Shown: positions 8,790-17,666, counted from the stretch's first letter. The stretch is DNA of 64,000 nucleotides from Streptomyces sp. A1136 (GCF_004795055.1 NZ_SSBJ01000003.1:186001-250000), one strand, 5' to 3'. A program made the numbers and translations. The notes: generated from the letters alone by a model not told the origin.

Positions 8790-9191
8790 ATGCCCACGCC
8801 GGCCCTCCCCTGTCCTTGCGGGCTGCCCGCCGCCTACCCGCAGTGCTGCGGCCGTTTCCACACCGGCGGGCGGCAGGCCCCCACCGCCGAACTGCTCATG
8901 CGCTCCCGCTTCAGCGCGTTCGCCGTCGGCGACACCGCCTACCTGCTGCGCTCCTGGCACTCCTCGACCCGCCCGGCCGGTCTGGAACTCGATCCCGGGC
9001 AGCGCTGGGAGCGGCTGGAGGTGCTCGCCGTCGAGCGCGGCGGGATGTTCGAGACTGAGGGGTCGGTGGAGTTCCGGGCGCACTACCGCGAGGGACGGCA
9101 CACCGGGTCCCTGCACGAACTCAGCGGCTTCTCCCGGGAGGGCGGGGCCTGGGTCTACGTGGGCCCCCTCTCCCCCGTCGACTTCGACTGA
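8790..9191 (+). CDS. YchJ-like UPF0225 protein with N-terminal SEC-C-type metal motif
   Basis: This is a 133-residue protein. The N-terminus PCPCGLPAAYPQCCGRF carries four cysteines in the C-x-C-x(8)-C-C pattern of SEC-C-like zinc motifs. It is followed by LMRSRFSAFAVGDTAYLLRSW and a beta-rich NTF2-like domain ending with GAWVYVGPL, the layout of the YchJ/UPF0225 family. The function is unknown. The ATG was chosen because the motif begins only six residues later and the preceding gene has just ended. Its last 37 bases overlap the 3' end of the convergent gene on the other strand. Confidence 0.9.
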   Translation: MPTPALPCPCGLPAAYPQCCGRFHTGGRQAPTAELLMRSRFSAFAVGDTAYLLRSWHSSTRPAGLELDPGQRWERLEVLAVERGGMFETEGSVEFRAHYREGRHTGSLHELSGFSREGGAWVYVGPLSPVDFD

Positions 9192-10021
9192 CCGCGCGCC
9201 CCGGTCAGGGCGAAGTCGAGGCTGGTGCGGTACCAGTGGATCTCATCCGGGTCCTGCGCCCGGGACAGCCGCGACGCGACGGCCGCGGCCGCCGGAAGCC
9301 GCGGATGCCCGTACGGCGGCGCGGGTGCGAGGGCGGCGAGCACGATCCGCTCCGCCGGGTCGGGCACCACCGCCCGGACCTCTTCCTCCGGCAGGACGGA
9401 AGCCAGTACGGCCGCCCGCTCCCAGGGGTCGGCGGTCCGTCTCAGCAGCAACCCCACATGCCGCCCGCGCCACGCCCGCGGCCGCAGGTCCGTCCTGGCC
9501 GCGATCAGCTCCCGGTCCGCCGGAGATGCGATCCCCGTCAGCATCCCGGCCTCCCGGACCGCGAACTCCCGCAGTTCCGCCGCCAGATAGAGCCACACCA
9601 CGGCCCGGTACCGGTTGATCCGGTAGCCGATCGGGACGAGGTGCCCGCAGCGCGCGAGCCGGGTCAACCGGCTCGGCCCGATCCCCAGCACCTCGGCCGC
9701 GGCGTCCGCGCCGGCCACGGTCTCGACCCGCCCGCGCAGCGCCTGCGGGAACCCCTCGGCGGCGCGGACCCGATCCACTTCCGCCCGGGTGAAGCGGGCG
9801 GCTCCGCCGGGCGCACGGGGCCCGGCGCGCACCAGCCCCAGCTGGACGGCGCGGGCCAACTCGCCCCGCTTCAGACCCAGTTCCCGGGCCGCCCGCACGG
9901 CACCGAACAGCGGTTCCCGCGGGGCGTCCGCCGTCGTCTCCGCCCGCTGCTCCGCCCGCGCTTCCGGCACGACCCGCCCGGGCTCGTCCAACACGGCGCA
10001 CACCCGCACATCACTGTTCAT
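9155..10021 (-). CDS. Hypothetical protein with HTH-like segments (possibly DUF6397)
   Basis: The 288-residue cytoplasmic protein has no signal peptide or membrane segment. Residues about 35-75 (AARELGLKRGELARAVQLG, then GAARFTRAEVDRV) and 95-135 (AAEVLGIGPSRLTRLAR) look like two MerR/excisionase-type winged-helix units. I think it belongs to a Streptomyces family annotated as DUF6397, but cannot confirm this without a search. The ATG at 10021 has GGAGG six bases upstream; a GTG one codon earlier is possible but too close. It overlaps the YchJ-like gene tail to tail by 37 bases. A DNA-binding role is inferred only. Confidence 0.75.
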   Translation of the reverse strand: MNSDVRVCAVLDEPGRVVPEARAEQRAETTADAPREPLFGAVRAARELGLKRGELARAVQLGLVRAGPRAPGGAARFTRAEVDRVRAAEGFPQALRGRVETVAGADAAAEVLGIGPSRLTRLARCGHLVPIGYRINRYRAVVWLYLAAELREFAVREAGMLTGIASPADRELIAARTDLRPRAWRGRHVGLLLRRTADPWERAAVLASVLPEEEVRAVVPDPAERIVLAALAPAPPYGHPRLPAAAAVASRLSRAQDPDEIHWYRTSLDFALTGARGQSKSTGERGPT

Positions 10022-10109
10022 CACGGTCCTCCCCCACGAGTGACGATCACTCTGTGTGAAGACCGTAACCGAGAGCGACGAAAGGCGCAGGGGCTGTGGA
10101 CAACTCCCG

Positions 10110-10508
10110 TCAGCCGCCCGTGATCCGCCGCTCCGTGACGCCCAGGTGCTCGCCCACCCGGTTCACCATCAGTGTCATCTCGTACGCGACCTGGACGATG
10201 TCCGCCTCCGCCGCGCTCAGCGCGCACAGGCAACTGCCCGCGCCTGCCGCCATGACGAATAGGAACCCCTCGTCGTACTCGACCATCGTCTGACGCACGT
10301 CACCGGCCCGGAAGTGCCGCCCCGAACCCTTCGCGAGGCTCTGCAGCCCGGCCGCGACCGCCGCCAGGTGCTCGGCGTCCTCCCGCGCCAGCCCCGCGCT
10401 CGCACCGGTGACCAGCCCGTCGTTGGACAGCACCACCGCGTGCCGGACCTGTGGCACCCTGCGCGTCAGATCGTCCAACAGCCAGTCGAGCTGCTTGTCC
10501 AGTGCCAT
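10110..10508 (-). CDS. Extra roadblock/LC7 protein downstream of the conservon
   Basis: The 132-residue protein is a roadblock/LC7 domain (LDWLLDDLTRRVPQVRHAVV, then SNDGL, DAEHLAAVAAGLQSLAKG and RQTMVEYDEGFLFVM). It is clearly a paralogue of the CvnB-like protein about 1.2 kb upstream in the same orientation. Such proteins bind the small Cvn GTPase and probably regulate its nucleotide state. GGGAGGGG lies upstream of the ATG. A gap of 207 bases from the GTPase gene suggests either a longer transcript or a separate promoter. It may be a fifth conservon member or an alternative subunit. Confidence 0.9.
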   Translation of the reverse strand: MALDKQLDWLLDDLTRRVPQVRHAVVLSNDGLVTGASAGLAREDAEHLAAVAAGLQSLAKGSGRHFRAGDVRQTMVEYDEGFLFVMAAGAGSCLCALSAAEADIVQVAYEMTLMVNRVGEHLGVTERRITGG

Positions 10509-10715
10509 GTGGAGCCCCTCCCCGTCGGCGCGGCCCACGCGGCCGCGCCCCACCCTGCTCGGTCGTCCGCAAGCCTTCCCCACCAGCTCCTTCCCGGCAA
10601 GGAGCACGGACCTCCGGCTCGGAAATGACTCAAGAGGAGCGGCGGACGCCCGCCCGGGTCGCCGCGAGCCGCCCCGGGCCGCCCCCGCACCGTCGACGAC
10701 CGCCGCGCCCGGCGA

Positions 10716-11354
10716 TCAGTGGGGCGCCGTCGGGGGGCCCACCGAGTCGAGCATCCGGGCGGTGTGCACCCGCCCCGCGTACTCGACCAGCCTGACCAGC
10801 ACTTCCTTCCCCGAGTCCTTGTCCCGCGCGTCGCACAGCACGACCGGTGTCCCCTGTTCCAGATCCAGCGCCCGCGCCACCTCGTTCGCCCCGTACCGCC
10901 GCGCCTCGGTGAAGCAGTTGACCGCCACCACGAACGGGATACGCCGGTGCTCGAAGTAGTCGACGGCCGGAAAACAGTCCTCCAGGCGGCGGGTGTCGGC
11001 CAGCACCACCGCACCCAGCGCGCCCTGCGACAGCTCGTCCCAAAGGAACCAGAACCGGTCCTGCCCCGGTGTGCCGAAGAGGTAGAGGGACAGCCCCGCC
11101 CTGATGGTGATCCGGCCGAAGTCCATGGCCACCGTCGTGGTCGTCTTGCGGCCGACGCCGCCCGTGTCGTCGACGAGTTCCCCCGCGCGACTGAGCTGTT
11201 CCTCGGTCCGCAGCGGCCTGATCTCGCTGACCGACCCGACCAGGGTGGTCTTGCCGACCCCGAAACCACCGGCCACGAGGATCTTCAAGGCGAGTGGCGC
11301 CGACTCGTCGTCCGCTCCGTCGCCCGGGGCCGGACCGTCGTCCCGCAGTCCCAT
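10716..11354 (-). CDS. CvnD-type small GTPase of the conservon
   Basis: The 212-residue GTPase has a P-loop GGFGVGKTTLVGSVSE (about 31-46), a switch region TTTTVAMDFG, a G3-like GTPGQDRFW (in place of DxxG the family has GTPGQ) and the base-binding VNCF motif. The family acts with roadblock and DUF742 proteins on the inner membrane in Streptomyces morphological and secondary-metabolism signalling. Its ATG overlaps the DUF742 stop by one base (TGATG), typical of translational coupling. An in-frame GTG one codon upstream is an alternative start. Confidence 0.93.
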   Translation of the reverse strand: MGLRDDGPAPGDGADDESAPLALKILVAGGFGVGKTTLVGSVSEIRPLRTEEQLSRAGELVDDTGGVGRKTTTTVAMDFGRITIRAGLSLYLFGTPGQDRFWFLWDELSQGALGAVVLADTRRLEDCFPAVDYFEHRRIPFVVAVNCFTEARRYGANEVARALDLEQGTPVVLCDARDKDSGKEVLVRLVEYAGRVHTARMLDSVGPPTAPH

Positions 11355-11734
11355 CACAGTGCTCGCAATCCTTCGATGACTTCCCGCAGAATCCGCTCGT
11401 CGGGCAGCTGGGCAGGCGGCACCGGGCGGCTGACCTTCACGTGGCCTCCCTCCAGCAGGTCCCCCAACAGGACCCGTACGACGCCCACCGGCAGGTCGGC
11501 GTCGGCCGCGAGCTCCGCCACGGACTGCGTCTGCGCCCGGCACAGCCCGAGCAGCGCCCGGTGTTCGGGACCGAGCAGCGCCTCGTCCGCGGCCTCGGGG
11601 CCCGACCGGTCCACGACGACCAAGGCGATCAGGTCGAACCGGACCCCGTGCGGGCCCGGCTTGGTGCGCCCTCCGGTCATGGCGTACGGACGCACGAGCG
11701 GGCCCGCCGCCGCGTCGTACCAGTGCTCTTCCAT
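11354..11734 (-). CDS. CvnC-type DUF742 protein of the conservon
   Basis: The 126-residue DUF742 protein has the typical PLVRPYAMTGGRT near the N-terminus and a winged-helix-like body (SVAELAADADLPVGVVRVLL) ending with IEGLRAL. It is thought to link the conservon sensor and GTPase. I chose the ATG giving MEEHWYDAAAG because relatives begin close to that motif; a TTG 21 bases earlier (11755) would overlap the roadblock stop as TTGA and give 133 residues. The gene is flanked tightly by the roadblock and GTPase genes. Confidence 0.9.
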   Translation of the reverse strand: MEEHWYDAAAGPLVRPYAMTGGRTKPGPHGVRFDLIALVVVDRSGPEAADEALLGPEHRALLGLCRAQTQSVAELAADADLPVGVVRVLLGDLLEGGHVKVSRPVPPAQLPDERILREVIEGLRAL

Positions 11735-11751
11735 CTGTGCGGCCGCCGCCC

Positions 11752-12195
11752 TCAACCGGCGGCAGGCGGTCGCGCCGTGAACCGGGGCGGCGTGTAGAGG
11801 TGCTCGCCGACCCGCTTCACCAGCCGGGCCATCTCGTAGGCGATCAGCCCGATGTCGGCGCCCGCGGCGCTGAGCACGGCCATGCAGGAGCCCTCCCCGG
11901 CCGCCGCTACGAAGAGGAACCCGTCGTCCATCTCCACCATCGTCTGGCGCACGCCACCGGTGCGGAAATGTCGCCCGGCGCCCTTGGCGAGGCTCTGGAA
12001 CCCCGAAGCGACGGCGGCCAGGTGTTCGGCGTCCTCACGGCTCAACCGGCTGGACGAACCCACCGCCAGGCCGTCGTTGGACAGGACCACCACGTGGCTG
12101 ACCTCCCTGACCCGTACCACCAGGTCGTCCAGTAGCCAGTCCAGCTCGCCGGACCCGTGGACCCCGTCCGGACCGGTTCTCCGTTGTTCGATCAT
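11752..12195 (-). CDS. CvnB-type roadblock/LC7 protein of the conservon
   Basis: The 147-residue roadblock/LC7 protein carries LDWLLDDLVVRVREVSHVVV, SNDGLAVGSSS and DAEHLAAVASGFQSLAKGAG. It probably dimerises and binds the GTPase as a regulator. Its ATG lies within the stop region of the sensor kinase gene (ATGA overlap), so translation is coupled. Compared with the second roadblock protein downstream it has a longer N-terminal leader (about 17 residues) and a proline-rich tail. Confidence 0.93.
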   Translation of the reverse strand: MIEQRRTGPDGVHGSGELDWLLDDLVVRVREVSHVVVLSNDGLAVGSSSRLSREDAEHLAAVASGFQSLAKGAGRHFRTGGVRQTMVEMDDGFLFVAAAGEGSCMAVLSAAGADIGLIAYEMARLVKRVGEHLYTPPRFTARPPAAG

Positions 12196-14891
12196 CGTGA
12201 TTCTCCTTCGCTGCCGTCATGGGGGGACTGTTCCTGGGCGCCGCGGGTCCAGCCGGCCCGGTACGCCGCCATCCGGTCGCGGACCTGCTCGGGGCTGCGG
12301 CCCGGTGGGTCCTCGAAGCGACCCGCCGCGACCGGGTCCACCGGGTCGGGCACCTCGCGCAGCTGCGGGACCAGGCTGGCCTGGCGGACCCTGCGCGGCA
12401 GTTCGGTCACCGAGGCGGCGACGGGCCTGGTGACGGGCGAGGTGACCGGCGTCGGTGCGGCGGGGATCCGGATCGCGCCGTCGACGCGACCGGGACCGCG
12501 CGGCCGGAGCGAAGCCACCGGGGCGGGGCGCCCGTGCTCCGGCGCCCCGGCCGGGTCCGGTCCCCCGGCCGGGCCCGGGCCCGACTCCGAGTCGAGGTCG
12601 GGGTACGGGTCCTCGGAGTCCGGGTCCGGCTCGGAGTCCGGGTCCGCGGCAGCACGCGCGGGTTCCCGTAGGTCACCGGCCGCCGGATGCCGCTCGGTGC
12701 GCGGCCCCGGAGCCGCCCCGCCGACCGGCCGCGCCCGCTCCGCGCCGTGGGGCCGGGCGCCCGGGGCGATGGCGCCCTGGATCAACGCGTTGGGAAGCAG
12801 GACCACCGCCGTCGTGCCGCCGTACGGTGACGTGCGCAGGTGCACGCGGATGCCGTGCCGGGTCGCGAGCCGGCTGACGACGAACAGTCCGAGGCGGTCG
12901 CTGTCGAAGAGGTCGAGTGCCTCGGACTGCTCGATGCGGCGGTTCGCCTCGTCGAGCGACGTTCCGCCCATGCCGAGCCCACGGTCCTCGACCTCGACGA
13001 CGTACCCGGCGCCCACCGGCTCGCCGCTGACCCGGACCTTGGTGTGCGGCGGCGAGAACTGGGCCGCGTTCTCGATGAGTTCGGCGAGCAGGTGGGTGAG
13101 GTCGGCGACGGCGCCGCCCACGATGGCGGCCTCGGCGAGCCGGCGGACCTCGACGCGCTGGTAGTCCTCGATCTCGGAGACGGCGGCGCGGACGACGTTG
13201 GTCAGCGGTACCGGCAACCGCCATGCCCGCCCGGGAGCGGCGCCGGAGAGGATGATCAAGCTCTCGGCGTGCCGCCGCATCCGGGTGGTGAGGTGGTCGA
13301 GCCGGAAGAGGTCCCCGAGTTCGTTCGGGTCGTCGGCGCGCCGTTCCATGGAGTCGAGCAGGGTGAGCTGCTTGTGCACCAGGACCTGGCTGCGGCGGGC
13401 GAGGTTGACGAAGACGCCGCTGACCCCGTCGGCGAGTTCGGCCCGTTCGACGGCGGCGCTCAGGGCGGCCCGGTTGACGGTGGACAGCGCCTCGCCGACC
13501 TGGGTGATCTCGTCGTCCGCGACCGGCGCGGGCGCGATTTCGGCGTCGATGTCGATCTCGCGCCCGGCCCGCAGCCGCTCCATGGCCTGCGGGAGCTTGC
13601 GGTGGGCGATCTCCAGGGCGGTGTTGCGCAGTGCGACCAGCTCGACGACCAGGCCGCGCCCGATGCGTACGGAGATGACGAGGGAGGCGGCGACGGCGGC
13701 CAGACCCAGCAGCACGGCGGCGCCGGACGCGCCGAACGCGCCTTCGGCGAACGGGGCGGCTCGGTCGGCGGCACCGGCACGGGCGGCCTCCGCGATGTCG
13801 CGCAGGGAAGCGCTGACGCCGGTGTACGCGGAGTCCCATCCGGAGGGCACCCCGCGGGTCTCCTTGGCCGAGGTCCCGCCCGCGGACGTCCCGTTCGGCG
13901 TCGTCCCGCTCGCCGAGGTCCCGCCCGCCGACGTCCCGTTCGGCGTCGCGGCCGCGCCCAGCGCCCGTTCCTCGACCCCGGTGAGCTCGGTGTAGGGGGC
14001 GCTGCCCGTCACGGATTCCCAGGCGCGCCGGCCGGCGTCCGGCAGGTCTCGCGCGGCGGCGTCGGTGACCGCGCGCCGGGTCTCGATGACACCGGTCAGG
14101 CGGCGTGGCGTCGCCGCGTTCCGGGCCCCCGGCAGGGCGAACAGCACGTCCTCCCGGGCCAGCAGTTCCCCGGCCCGGTCGAACTCCAGCAGCACCCGGT
14201 CGGCGGCCCCGAGTTCGGGGTCCCGGCCGCCCGAGAGCGACCCGGCGGCGGCGAGGTCGGAGTCGGCGACGCGGGTGTAGGTCTCGTAGGCGGTGTCGGG
14301 GCTCGCCCGCCGGTCGGTGACTTCCTTGCGGAACGGGCCGAGCGCTTCGGCGGCGGCCACGAAGGCGCCGAGTCGGGAGACCACCTCCGCCGGGTGGTCG
14401 CCGGAGTCGGCCACGGTGTTCCGGTCGCCGAGCCGCAGCCGGCGCACGGCCGCGTCGGTGCGCCGGGCCTGTTGTTCCAGTGCGGAGCCCTGCTCGGCCG
14501 CGGGATCGGCCAGGAAGCGGACGGCGGCCCGCCGCTCCGCCTGGAGTTCGGTGAGGGCGGCCCGCAGGGGGGTGCGCATCTGCGCGTCGACGCGACGGGC
14601 GCGGCTGAGGCGGGCGATGTCCTGGGCGGTGCTCACCGTCGCGAAAGCCCATAGGCCGAGCAGCGAGACGACGGGGACCATCAGCAGGCAGACGACCTTG
14701 GCGCGTACCGTGCCGGGGCGCAGACGTACGCCGGGCCCGGCGCCTCGCCGGGCCCCGCGCCGCGAGGTGTCCCCGGGCGACCCGCCCGACGGCTCCTCGG
14801 CGGCCGGCCCGGCGTGCGCCCGGCGGCCACGTGCCGGGGGCGCGGACGTCCTCGGCGGCGCGGCTTCCGGTCTCCTGCGGGTTGTGCGCAT
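12192..14891 (-). CDS. CvnA-type sensor histidine kinase of the conservon
   Basis: The 899-residue membrane kinase has a basic N-terminus, one helix at about 62-85, an outer sensor domain (about 86-385, nitrate-sensor-like), a second helix (about 386-410), a HAMP-like linker, a helical dimerisation part with RLDHLTTRMRRHAESL, and an ATPase domain with LIENAAQFS (N box), DRGLGMGG (G1) and YGGTTAVVLLP (end). The C-terminal 170 residues are acidic/proline-rich and probably disordered. GAGGAG lies four bases before the ATG. Within the outer domain a 15-codon unit (TPNGTSAGGTSA...) is repeated twice. It begins a four-gene overlapping operon (sensor, roadblock, DUF742, GTPase). Confidence 0.95.
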   Translation of the reverse strand: MRTTRRRPEAAPPRTSAPPARGRRAHAGPAAEEPSGGSPGDTSRRGARRGAGPGVRLRPGTVRAKVVCLLMVPVVSLLGLWAFATVSTAQDIARLSRARRVDAQMRTPLRAALTELQAERRAAVRFLADPAAEQGSALEQQARRTDAAVRRLRLGDRNTVADSGDHPAEVVSRLGAFVAAAEALGPFRKEVTDRRASPDTAYETYTRVADSDLAAAGSLSGGRDPELGAADRVLLEFDRAGELLAREDVLFALPGARNAATPRRLTGVIETRRAVTDAAARDLPDAGRRAWESVTGSAPYTELTGVEERALGAAATPNGTSAGGTSASGTTPNGTSAGGTSAKETRGVPSGWDSAYTGVSASLRDIAEAARAGAADRAAPFAEGAFGASGAAVLLGLAAVAASLVISVRIGRGLVVELVALRNTALEIAHRKLPQAMERLRAGREIDIDAEIAPAPVADDEITQVGEALSTVNRAALSAAVERAELADGVSGVFVNLARRSQVLVHKQLTLLDSMERRADDPNELGDLFRLDHLTTRMRRHAESLIILSGAAPGRAWRLPVPLTNVVRAAVSEIEDYQRVEVRRLAEAAIVGGAVADLTHLLAELIENAAQFSPPHTKVRVSGEPVGAGYVVEVEDRGLGMGGTSLDEANRRIEQSEALDLFDSDRLGLFVVSRLATRHGIRVHLRTSPYGGTTAVVLLPNALIQGAIAPGARPHGAERARPVGGAAPGPRTERHPAAGDLREPARAAADPDSEPDPDSEDPYPDLDSESGPGPAGGPDPAGAPEHGRPAPVASLRPRGPGRVDGAIRIPAAPTPVTSPVTRPVAASVTELPRRVRQASLVPQLREVPDPVDPVAAGRFEDPPGRSPEQVRDRMAAYRAGWTRGAQEQSPHDGSEGESR

Positions 14892-14978
14892 GGGGCTCCT
14901 CGTTCGGGGCGGTGCGGAGGGTGTGGTCGGGTCGGGCGTTCGAGGGAGCGGGCCGGGTGAGCCGGCGGGGCCGGACGG

Positions 14979-15758
14979 TCAGCGGGCTCCCACGGCGCTC
15001 TGTCCGAGGTCGCGCGCCGAGGTGGAGGCGGCCCGTTCGTCGGCGGTCGGGGACAGCGCCACGAACGCGGAGGTGAGGAAGAGGTAAGAGCCCAGTCCGA
15101 CGGCGAGGGGGAAGATGAACTGCATGGCGGTCGCGCCGGGCAGGGCCGCGTCGGAGGGGGTGACGCGGACGGCGACAGCCAGCATTCCGGTGTAGTGCAT
15201 GCTGCTGACGGCCGCGCCCATGACGAGCGAGGCGACGGCGACGGCCAGCGGCGACTTGATGTGGAGGGCGGCCCACAGGGCGGCGGTCGCGGCGACGACG
15301 GCGATGGCGACCGAGAGCCCGACGGTGAGCGGACGGTAGGAGACCGTGCCGTGCAGGCGCAGGGCGGCCATGCCCAGGTAGTGCATGCTCGCGACGCCGA
15401 GGCCGGTGGTGAGGCCGCCGAGGACCAGGGCCCTGCCGCGGCCCCTGCCGTAACCGACGGCGAAGACCCCCGCGCCGACGACCAGCACGGCGACGAGGAG
15501 GCTGAGGATGGTCAGCGGAACGTCGTAGTGGATGTCGGTCCCCGTGACCTCGAACCCGAGCATGGCGACGAAGTGCATGGTCCAGATGCCGGTGCCGATG
15601 GCGGAGGCGGCGGTCAGGAGCCAGTTGCGGCGGGTGGTTCCGGTCGCGGCGAGGGCACGGACGGTGCAGCGCAGCCCGAGGGCGGCGCCGATGCAGGCCA
15701 TCACGTATGACAGCGCGGGTGTCAGCCAGCCATAGGCGGCGTGGTGCAGGTGTCCCAT
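14979..15758 (-). CDS. MHYT-domain integral membrane sensor
   Basis: The 259-residue protein has about seven membrane helices and three MHYT-type motifs: WTMHFVAM (about 60), SMHYLGM (about 120) and SMHYTGM (about 185). The Met/His residues of this domain are proposed to bind copper or another metal that senses O2, CO or NO. There is no GGDEF, EAL or kinase output, so it may work with a partner; the conservon sensor kinase begins only 87 bases downstream on the same strand. The ATG was preferred to a TTG two codons upstream; there is no clear ribosome site. Confidence 0.9.
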   Translation of the reverse strand: MGHLHHAAYGWLTPALSYVMACIGAALGLRCTVRALAATGTTRRNWLLTAASAIGTGIWTMHFVAMLGFEVTGTDIHYDVPLTILSLLVAVLVVGAGVFAVGYGRGRGRALVLGGLTTGLGVASMHYLGMAALRLHGTVSYRPLTVGLSVAIAVVAATAALWAALHIKSPLAVAVASLVMGAAVSSMHYTGMLAVAVRVTPSDAALPGATAMQFIFPLAVGLGSYLFLTSAFVALSPTADERAASTSARDLGQSAVGAR

Positions 15759-15935
15759 GGCCAACGGACGCTAGTGCGGGTGAGGGCGCGAACAAGGGGC
15801 GCATTTCGAAAGCCGCTGGAACTGCTGGAATATGACAGAGCTACGTTCGTCTTCGATCACGCCGCATGTCACCTTGTCCACGCCCGACGCGCGGAACGGC
15901 GGACCGGAGGCGCGCGCGTGGGAGATCATGGGGCC

Positions 15936-16535
15936 ATGAGCGAAGACCACACGCATGTCCGGGAGTTCTTCGGGTCGCGGGCCGCGGACTGGGACCGCAG
16001 GTTTCCCGAGGACGGCCCGGCCTTCACACGCGCCGTGGCCGACTTCGGTCTGCGCGCGGGGGACCGGGTGCTCGACGCGGGCTGCGGCACCGGGCGGGCG
16101 CTGCCCGCGCTGCGCGCGACCGTCGGGCCCGCGGGGACGGTGATCGGCGCGGATGTCACCCCGCAGATGCTGGCCGCCGCGCGGGAGGCCGGACGGGACG
16201 AGGTCGCGACTCTGCTGCTCGCCGACGTCGCCCGCCTGCCGTTGCGCACCGGCGTGCTGGACGCGGTGTTCGCGGCGGGTCTGATCGCGCACCTGCCCGA
16301 TCCGGAGTCGAACCTGCGTGAACTCGCCCGGGTGGTCCGCCCGGGCGGGCACCTCGCACTGTTCCACCCGATCGGACGGGCGGCGCTCGCCGCTCGCCAT
16401 GGGCGCGAACTGTCCCCGGACGATCTGCGGGCGGCGCCCAACCTGTACCCGCTGCTGTCGGCGGCGGGCTGGGAGACGACCTCGTACGCGGACGAGGACG
16501 ACCGGTTCCTGGTCGTGGCCCTCCGCCGCCCCTGA
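15936..16535 (+). CDS. Class I SAM-dependent methyltransferase
   Basis: The 199-residue protein has a Rossmann-type SAM site: VLDAGCGTGRALP (about 45-57), acidic strand 2 IGADVTPQML, and DAVFAAGLIAHLPDPESNL around strand 4. It resembles the Methyltransf_11/25 group (UbiE-like). The substrate cannot be told from the sequence. It is divergent from the MHYT gene with about 180 bases between, the least GC-rich part of which (15800-15860) probably holds both promoters. A GTG six codons upstream is in frame but lacks a ribosome site. Confidence 0.9.
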   Translation: MSEDHTHVREFFGSRAADWDRRFPEDGPAFTRAVADFGLRAGDRVLDAGCGTGRALPALRATVGPAGTVIGADVTPQMLAAAREAGRDEVATLLLADVARLPLRTGVLDAVFAAGLIAHLPDPESNLRELARVVRPGGHLALFHPIGRAALAARHGRELSPDDLRAAPNLYPLLSAAGWETTSYADEDDRFLVVALRRP

Positions 16536-16841
16536 CCCCGTCGCGGGTCGGCGTGCGAGGGCGACGGACGGGCAGCCGGCCCGCGGAGCCCTTCCCGCTT
16601 CCACTGCCACGCGCGGCCGGGCGCCCTGAAGGCGACGGTCGAGATCCGCTCCCCGGCTCGGTCCGGCCGTGCGCCGTGCCCTTCCGCTCCCCCGGCCCGA
16701 CACCGGTCCTTCCGGGGTGGGAGCTCAACTCGTCGTGCGCGTGCGCGGCTTGAAAATCGACTGCCGCAGGCTCTCGACGGGTGAGTTACCCACTGGTTAA
16801 GGTGCGCCGACGAGCGAGCGACCGGATCGGGAGGAGGCCAC
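16536..16841. other. Intergenic region, no gene seen
   Basis: No coding region is convincing here. The last 100 bases contain a lower-GC stretch (TGAAAATCGAC, then GTTACCCACTGGTTAAGG, about 16752-16801) that probably holds the promoter of the next gene, which starts after GGGAGGAGG. I see no strong terminator for the methyltransferase gene. Confidence 0.4.
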
Positions 16842-17639
16842 GTGTCAGAAGCGGAGGACGGGGGTTCGCTGTACGTGCTGACCGCCGTGTTGCTGACCCC
16901 CACCCGGTTCCCGACGGTCCTGGGCGACGACTTTCCCGAGGCGTGCGCGCTCCTGGGCGTGCCGCCCGTCGCGGACGGGTACGGGCTGGTGCTCGGCCAG
17001 GACGAGGACGGCGCGCGGTGGACGGTCGTCGTGGACGACGTCGCGCTGGTGGCGACCGCGATCGCCTCCTGGGACTGCGGCATGGAGTACGACCTGTCCC
17101 CCGACGAGCGGACCATAGTGGTCTCGCTGGCGGGCTGGCCGCTACAGCTCACGGTCTCCGCCTCCGGCATACCCGAGCCGCACGATCCCGAGCAGGGCGC
17201 GGACGGCACGGGACGCGTGCCGCTTGCCCCGCCCTCGGCGGAGGCGTGGGGACCCGTGCAGCGCCGGTTGGGCGCCGACCAGATCGCGCGGGAGTGGGCC
17301 GACTGGCGCGAGCGCGTGGCGACGGACGGCGGGGCCACGGCCGCCGCCCACCCGGGTCTCGCCCGGGCGCTGGAGGAGGCCGCGGGCTACGCGGAGCAGA
17401 CGCCGCCGCCGGGCCGGGTGCGATCCTCCTTCGCGGAGGAGGGCGCGCGGACGCTCCGGGCGGACGGGCCCGGCTGGTCGCTGGTGGCGCGTACCGGCGA
17501 GGCGGCATTCGTCCTGCTCGACGAGGAGCCGGGTGGGGTTCTGGCCATCCCGCGGGAGGGCTTCCCCGCCCATCCCGAGCTGCCGGAACTACCCGGGTTG
17601 CTGGCGGCCTTGGCCCGCGTCGCGGGTCGACCGGCCTGA
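16842..17639 (+). CDS. Hypothetical protein of 265 residues
   Basis: I do not recognise a family. The protein is acidic, cytoplasmic, with no signal peptide, membrane segment or cysteine cluster. The N-terminal 110 residues are beta-rich (LYVLTAVLLTP, WTVVVDDVALVATA) and the C-terminal part holds a short helical region (QIAREWADWRERV) and another beta section (WSLVARTGEAAFVLLDE). The GTG start is well supported by GGGAGGAGG five bases upstream. It could be a SUKH/immunity-like or DUF protein, but no motif supports that. It faces the MOSC gene, with tandem repeats in the gap. Confidence 0.75.
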   Translation: MSEAEDGGSLYVLTAVLLTPTRFPTVLGDDFPEACALLGVPPVADGYGLVLGQDEDGARWTVVVDDVALVATAIASWDCGMEYDLSPDERTIVVSLAGWPLQLTVSASGIPEPHDPEQGADGTGRVPLAPPSAEAWGPVQRRLGADQIAREWADWRERVATDGGATAAAHPGLARALEEAAGYAEQTPPPGRVRSSFAEEGARTLRADGPGWSLVARTGEAAFVLLDEEPGGVLAIPREGFPAHPELPELPGLLAALARVAGRPA

Positions 17640-17666
17640 GGGACAGAGGGCCCGCCCCGCGTCGGG

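Noticed and set aside
10110..14891. Biosynthetic gene cluster linked to the conservon
   Set aside because: No cytochrome P450, synthase or transport genes adjoin it; only signalling proteins are present.
12673..15804. Open frame of over 1000 codons covering the sensor kinase and MHYT genes in another frame
   Set aside because: It is Arg/Pro/Gly-rich with no domain and overlaps two clear genes; a codon-bias shadow.
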